From CAZLBV01 sp964557845 (GTDB taxonomy: Bacteria; Acidobacteriota; Aminicenantia; Aminicenantales; Aminicenantaceae), in contig CAZLBV010000099.1 of the NCBI GenBank assembly GCA_964557845.1, positions 1 through 7,530 of the forward strand: 7,530 bases of DNA, given 5' to 3'. A program made the translations under genes and the position numbers. The notes under the pieces were generated by a model. That model was not told the DNA's origin and made no database searches. It saw only the letters and a program-made list of their open reading frames with translations. The first letter of the stretch is position 1, and each line of letters starts with the position of its first letter. Of the stretch, positions 5,876 to 7,530 are shown one piece after another.

Positions 5876-7530
5876 TTATTCTGCTCTTAAGATTATATCG
5901 ACCATGGAGTAAATCTGATTATCGGTAAAGTTTCTCTGCTGAGCCGCTCCGGAAGGACAGGCTGCAAGACATGCCCCGCATCCTTCACATAATATTTCAT
6001 TGACCTTGACGACTCCTTTTTCTTCATCGATCATGCGGGCATCATAAGGACAACTGGGAATACACAGTTTACAACCACTGCAGAGATCTTCATCGACAAA
6101 AGCTACGATGGGATCATGCTGTAGCCGGTCTGCCGAGAACAAAGATTGGACCTTGCTGGCAGCACCACTGGCTTGGGCAACAACCTCAGGAATGTCTTTA
6201 GGTGCCTGAGCCGCTCCGGCCAAATACATGCCTGAGGTAATACTCTCGACAGGTCTTAGTTTAGGATGTGCTTCGGCTAAGAAACCATCTTTATCCGTGG
6301 CGATCTTCAATTTTTTGACGATCTCTTCGGTGCCTTCGGTCGGCTGCATGGCCATGGCCAGAACGACCATATCTGCGTCGATCTCAATATCTTTTCCGGT
6401 TAATGTGTCGACTCCCCAGACTGTAACTTTTCCGTTATTCTGAAACAACTTTGAGACTTTACCCCGCAGATAAACAACTCCGTCTTCTTCGACAGCTCTT
6501 TGGACGAATTCTTCATAATTCTTTCCGCCGGAACGGATGTCAATGTAGAACACATAGGCTTGTCCGTCTGGAACATGATGTTTATACAACATGGCGTGTT
6601 TGGCTGTATACATACAGCATATTTTAGAGCAGTAGGGTTTATGCATTTCAGGATCGCGGGAGCCGCAGCATTGAATAAAAACCACTTCTTTGGGTTCCTT
6701 GTGGTCGGATGGCCTGAGTATTTTACCTTTGGTTGGCCCTGATGCTGAGAGCAGTCTTTCGAACTGAAGGCCGTCAAGCACATCCGCATATTTTCCGAAT
6801 CCGTATTCTGCGATGTTTTGTTTTCCATAAAGATCAAAACCGGTGGCCACTACAATGGCTCCTACTTCTTCTTCGACGATCTCTGGTTTTTGGTCGAAAT
6901 CAATGGCATGGGGTTCGCAAACATCCGCACATTTTCCGCAGGCGATCGGGAGGACTCCAGGGCAGGCATTGATGTCTAAAGTATAAGTGGCAGGAATCGC
7001 CTGAGGAAAGGGGATGTAGATAGCTTTTCTGCCGGTTAGGCCCAGATCGAATTCATTTTCGACCACGACCGGGCATACTTTAGTGCATTCATCACATAGA
7101 GTGCATTTAGCTGGATCCACATAGGTGGGTTTTTTTAGTATTTTGACTTTGAAGTTGCCGACATATCCTGATACTTCCTGGACCTCACTGTAGGTCATCA
7201 ATTTGATCTTAGGATGTTTGGAAACTTCGACCATTTTAGGTGTCATAATGCACTGTGAACAATCCAGAGTTGGAAACGTTTCAGATAACTGGATCATATG
7301 CCCTCCGATAGAGGGTGATTTTTCAACCAGGATTACTTCATGGCCACCGTTGGCAATGTCAAGAGCGGCTTGGATCCCGGCTATACCGCCACCAATAACG
7401 AGCGCTCGCTTAGTGACCGGGATACTTAGAGATACGAGGGATTCATTTTGTTTGACCTTTTCCACAATACTCTTGGCAATTTTAATGGCCTTATTTGTGG
7501 CTTGTTCTTTATCTTTATGAATCCAGCTGC
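5876..7530 (-). CDS. hdrA: HdrA-like heterodisulfide reductase flavin/iron-sulfur subunit, 5'-truncated
   Basis: This is HdrA, the FAD and multi-[4Fe-4S] subunit at the electron-bifurcating or confurcating centre of Hdr-type complexes in the cytoplasm. The frame is open to the right edge; 550 residues are visible of roughly 650 usual. The GTG at 7465 is therefore not the real start: residues before it read SWIHKDKEQATNKAIKIAKS, a conserved HdrA segment. In visible numbering, the order is FAD motif GGGIAG (46-51); FPTLDCSQCIMTPKMVE (from about 85); inserted ferredoxin CTLCDECTKVC (142-152); a second cluster set C189, C197, C200, C204; CCGSRD (287-292) with YCSKICC (299-305), giving C-x12-C-x3-CC; and two C-terminal ferredoxin motifs (C483/486/489/493 and C514/517/520/524). 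The end QQRNFTDNQI is typical. The missing part is the N-terminal domain. No HdrB, HdrC or MvhD follows, so this is the last hdr gene of its unit; QmoA is a more distant relative. The natural electron partners are unknown from this window. Confidence 0.93.
   Translation of the reverse strand, partial: SWIHKDKEQATNKAIKIAKSIVEKVKQNESLVSLSIPVTKRALVIGGGIAGIQAALDIANGGHEVILVEKSPSIGGHMIQLSETFPTLDCSQCIMTPKMVEVSKHPKIKLMTYSEVQEVSGYVGNFKVKILKKPTYVDPAKCTLCDECTKVCPVVVENEFDLGLTGRKAIYIPFPQAIPATYTLDINACPGVLPIACGKCADVCEPHAIDFDQKPEIVEEEVGAIVVATGFDLYGKQNIAEYGFGKYADVLDGLQFERLLSASGPTKGKILRPSDHKEPKEVVFIQCCGSRDPEMHKPYCSKICCMYTAKHAMLYKHHVPDGQAYVFYIDIRSGGKNYEEFVQRAVEEDGVVYLRGKVSKLFQNNGKVTVWGVDTLTGKDIEIDADMVVLAMAMQPTEGTEEIVKKLKIATDKDGFLAEAHPKLRPVESITSGMYLAGAAQAPKDIPEVVAQASGAASKVQSLFSADRLQHDPIVAFVDEDLCSGCKLCIPSCPYDARMIDEEKGVVKVNEILCEGCGACLAACPSGAAQQRNFTDNQIYSMVDIILRAE

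Noticed and set aside
6400..6837. Overlapping alternative frames inside hdrA on both strands (for example minus 6400-6837 and plus 6500-6742)
   Set aside because: All lie within the conserved HdrA coding frame, including the CCGSRD and YCSKICC region. The alternative products have no recognisable domain.

Overview
This window looks like ordinary housekeeping and energy-metabolism chromosome from an uncultured, probably anaerobic bacterium of moderate GC content. Three points support this: a split two-subunit glycine decarboxylase (GcvPA/GcvPB), a bacterial alpha/beta glycyl-tRNA synthetase (separate glyQ and glyS), and a multi-cluster heterodisulfide-reductase-like HdrA flavoprotein. The set fits anaerobes of Omnitrophota, Desulfobacterota or Atribacterota type, but the sequence alone does not fix the phylum.

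Region 1 (1-4961, plus strand) is a four-gene glycine run: the 3' end of gcvPA (cut by the left edge), gcvPB, glyQ and glyS. Spacing is tight at gcvPA-gcvPB (10 nt) and glyQ-glyS (1-nt overlap), with a 70-nt gap between gcvPB and glyQ. The first pair decarboxylates glycine in the glycine cleavage system, feeding or drawing on the tetrahydrofolate one-carbon pool. The second pair charges tRNA-Gly.

Region 2 (4962-5156) is a 195-nt gap between convergent genes, with no credible gene. It holds a 15/16-bp tandem duplication, a large imperfect inverted repeat and a four-unit heptamer repeat. No classical terminator is visible there.

Region 3 (5157-7530, minus strand) reads right to left: a 5'-truncated hdrA entering from the right edge, a 287-nt non-coding gap, then a small PilZ-domain gene. 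The gap holds a stem-loop next to the hdrA stop, a 10-bp palindrome, a candidate terminator, and a candidate sigma-70 promoter and strong Shine-Dalgarno site for the PilZ gene. HdrA is normally the flavin subunit of electron-bifurcating or electron-confurcating complexes. Its partners (HdrB/HdrC, MvhD or others) would have to be encoded upstream, outside the window, because nothing follows it except the PilZ gene.

I see no defence system, CRISPR array, mobile element or rRNA/tRNA gene. The most unusual global signal is a strong excess of GATC: about 80 sites by hand count, against roughly 29 expected for a random 4-mer. No novel multi-gene system is evident; the points worth following up are genome-signature, intergenic-repeat and gene-context observations.
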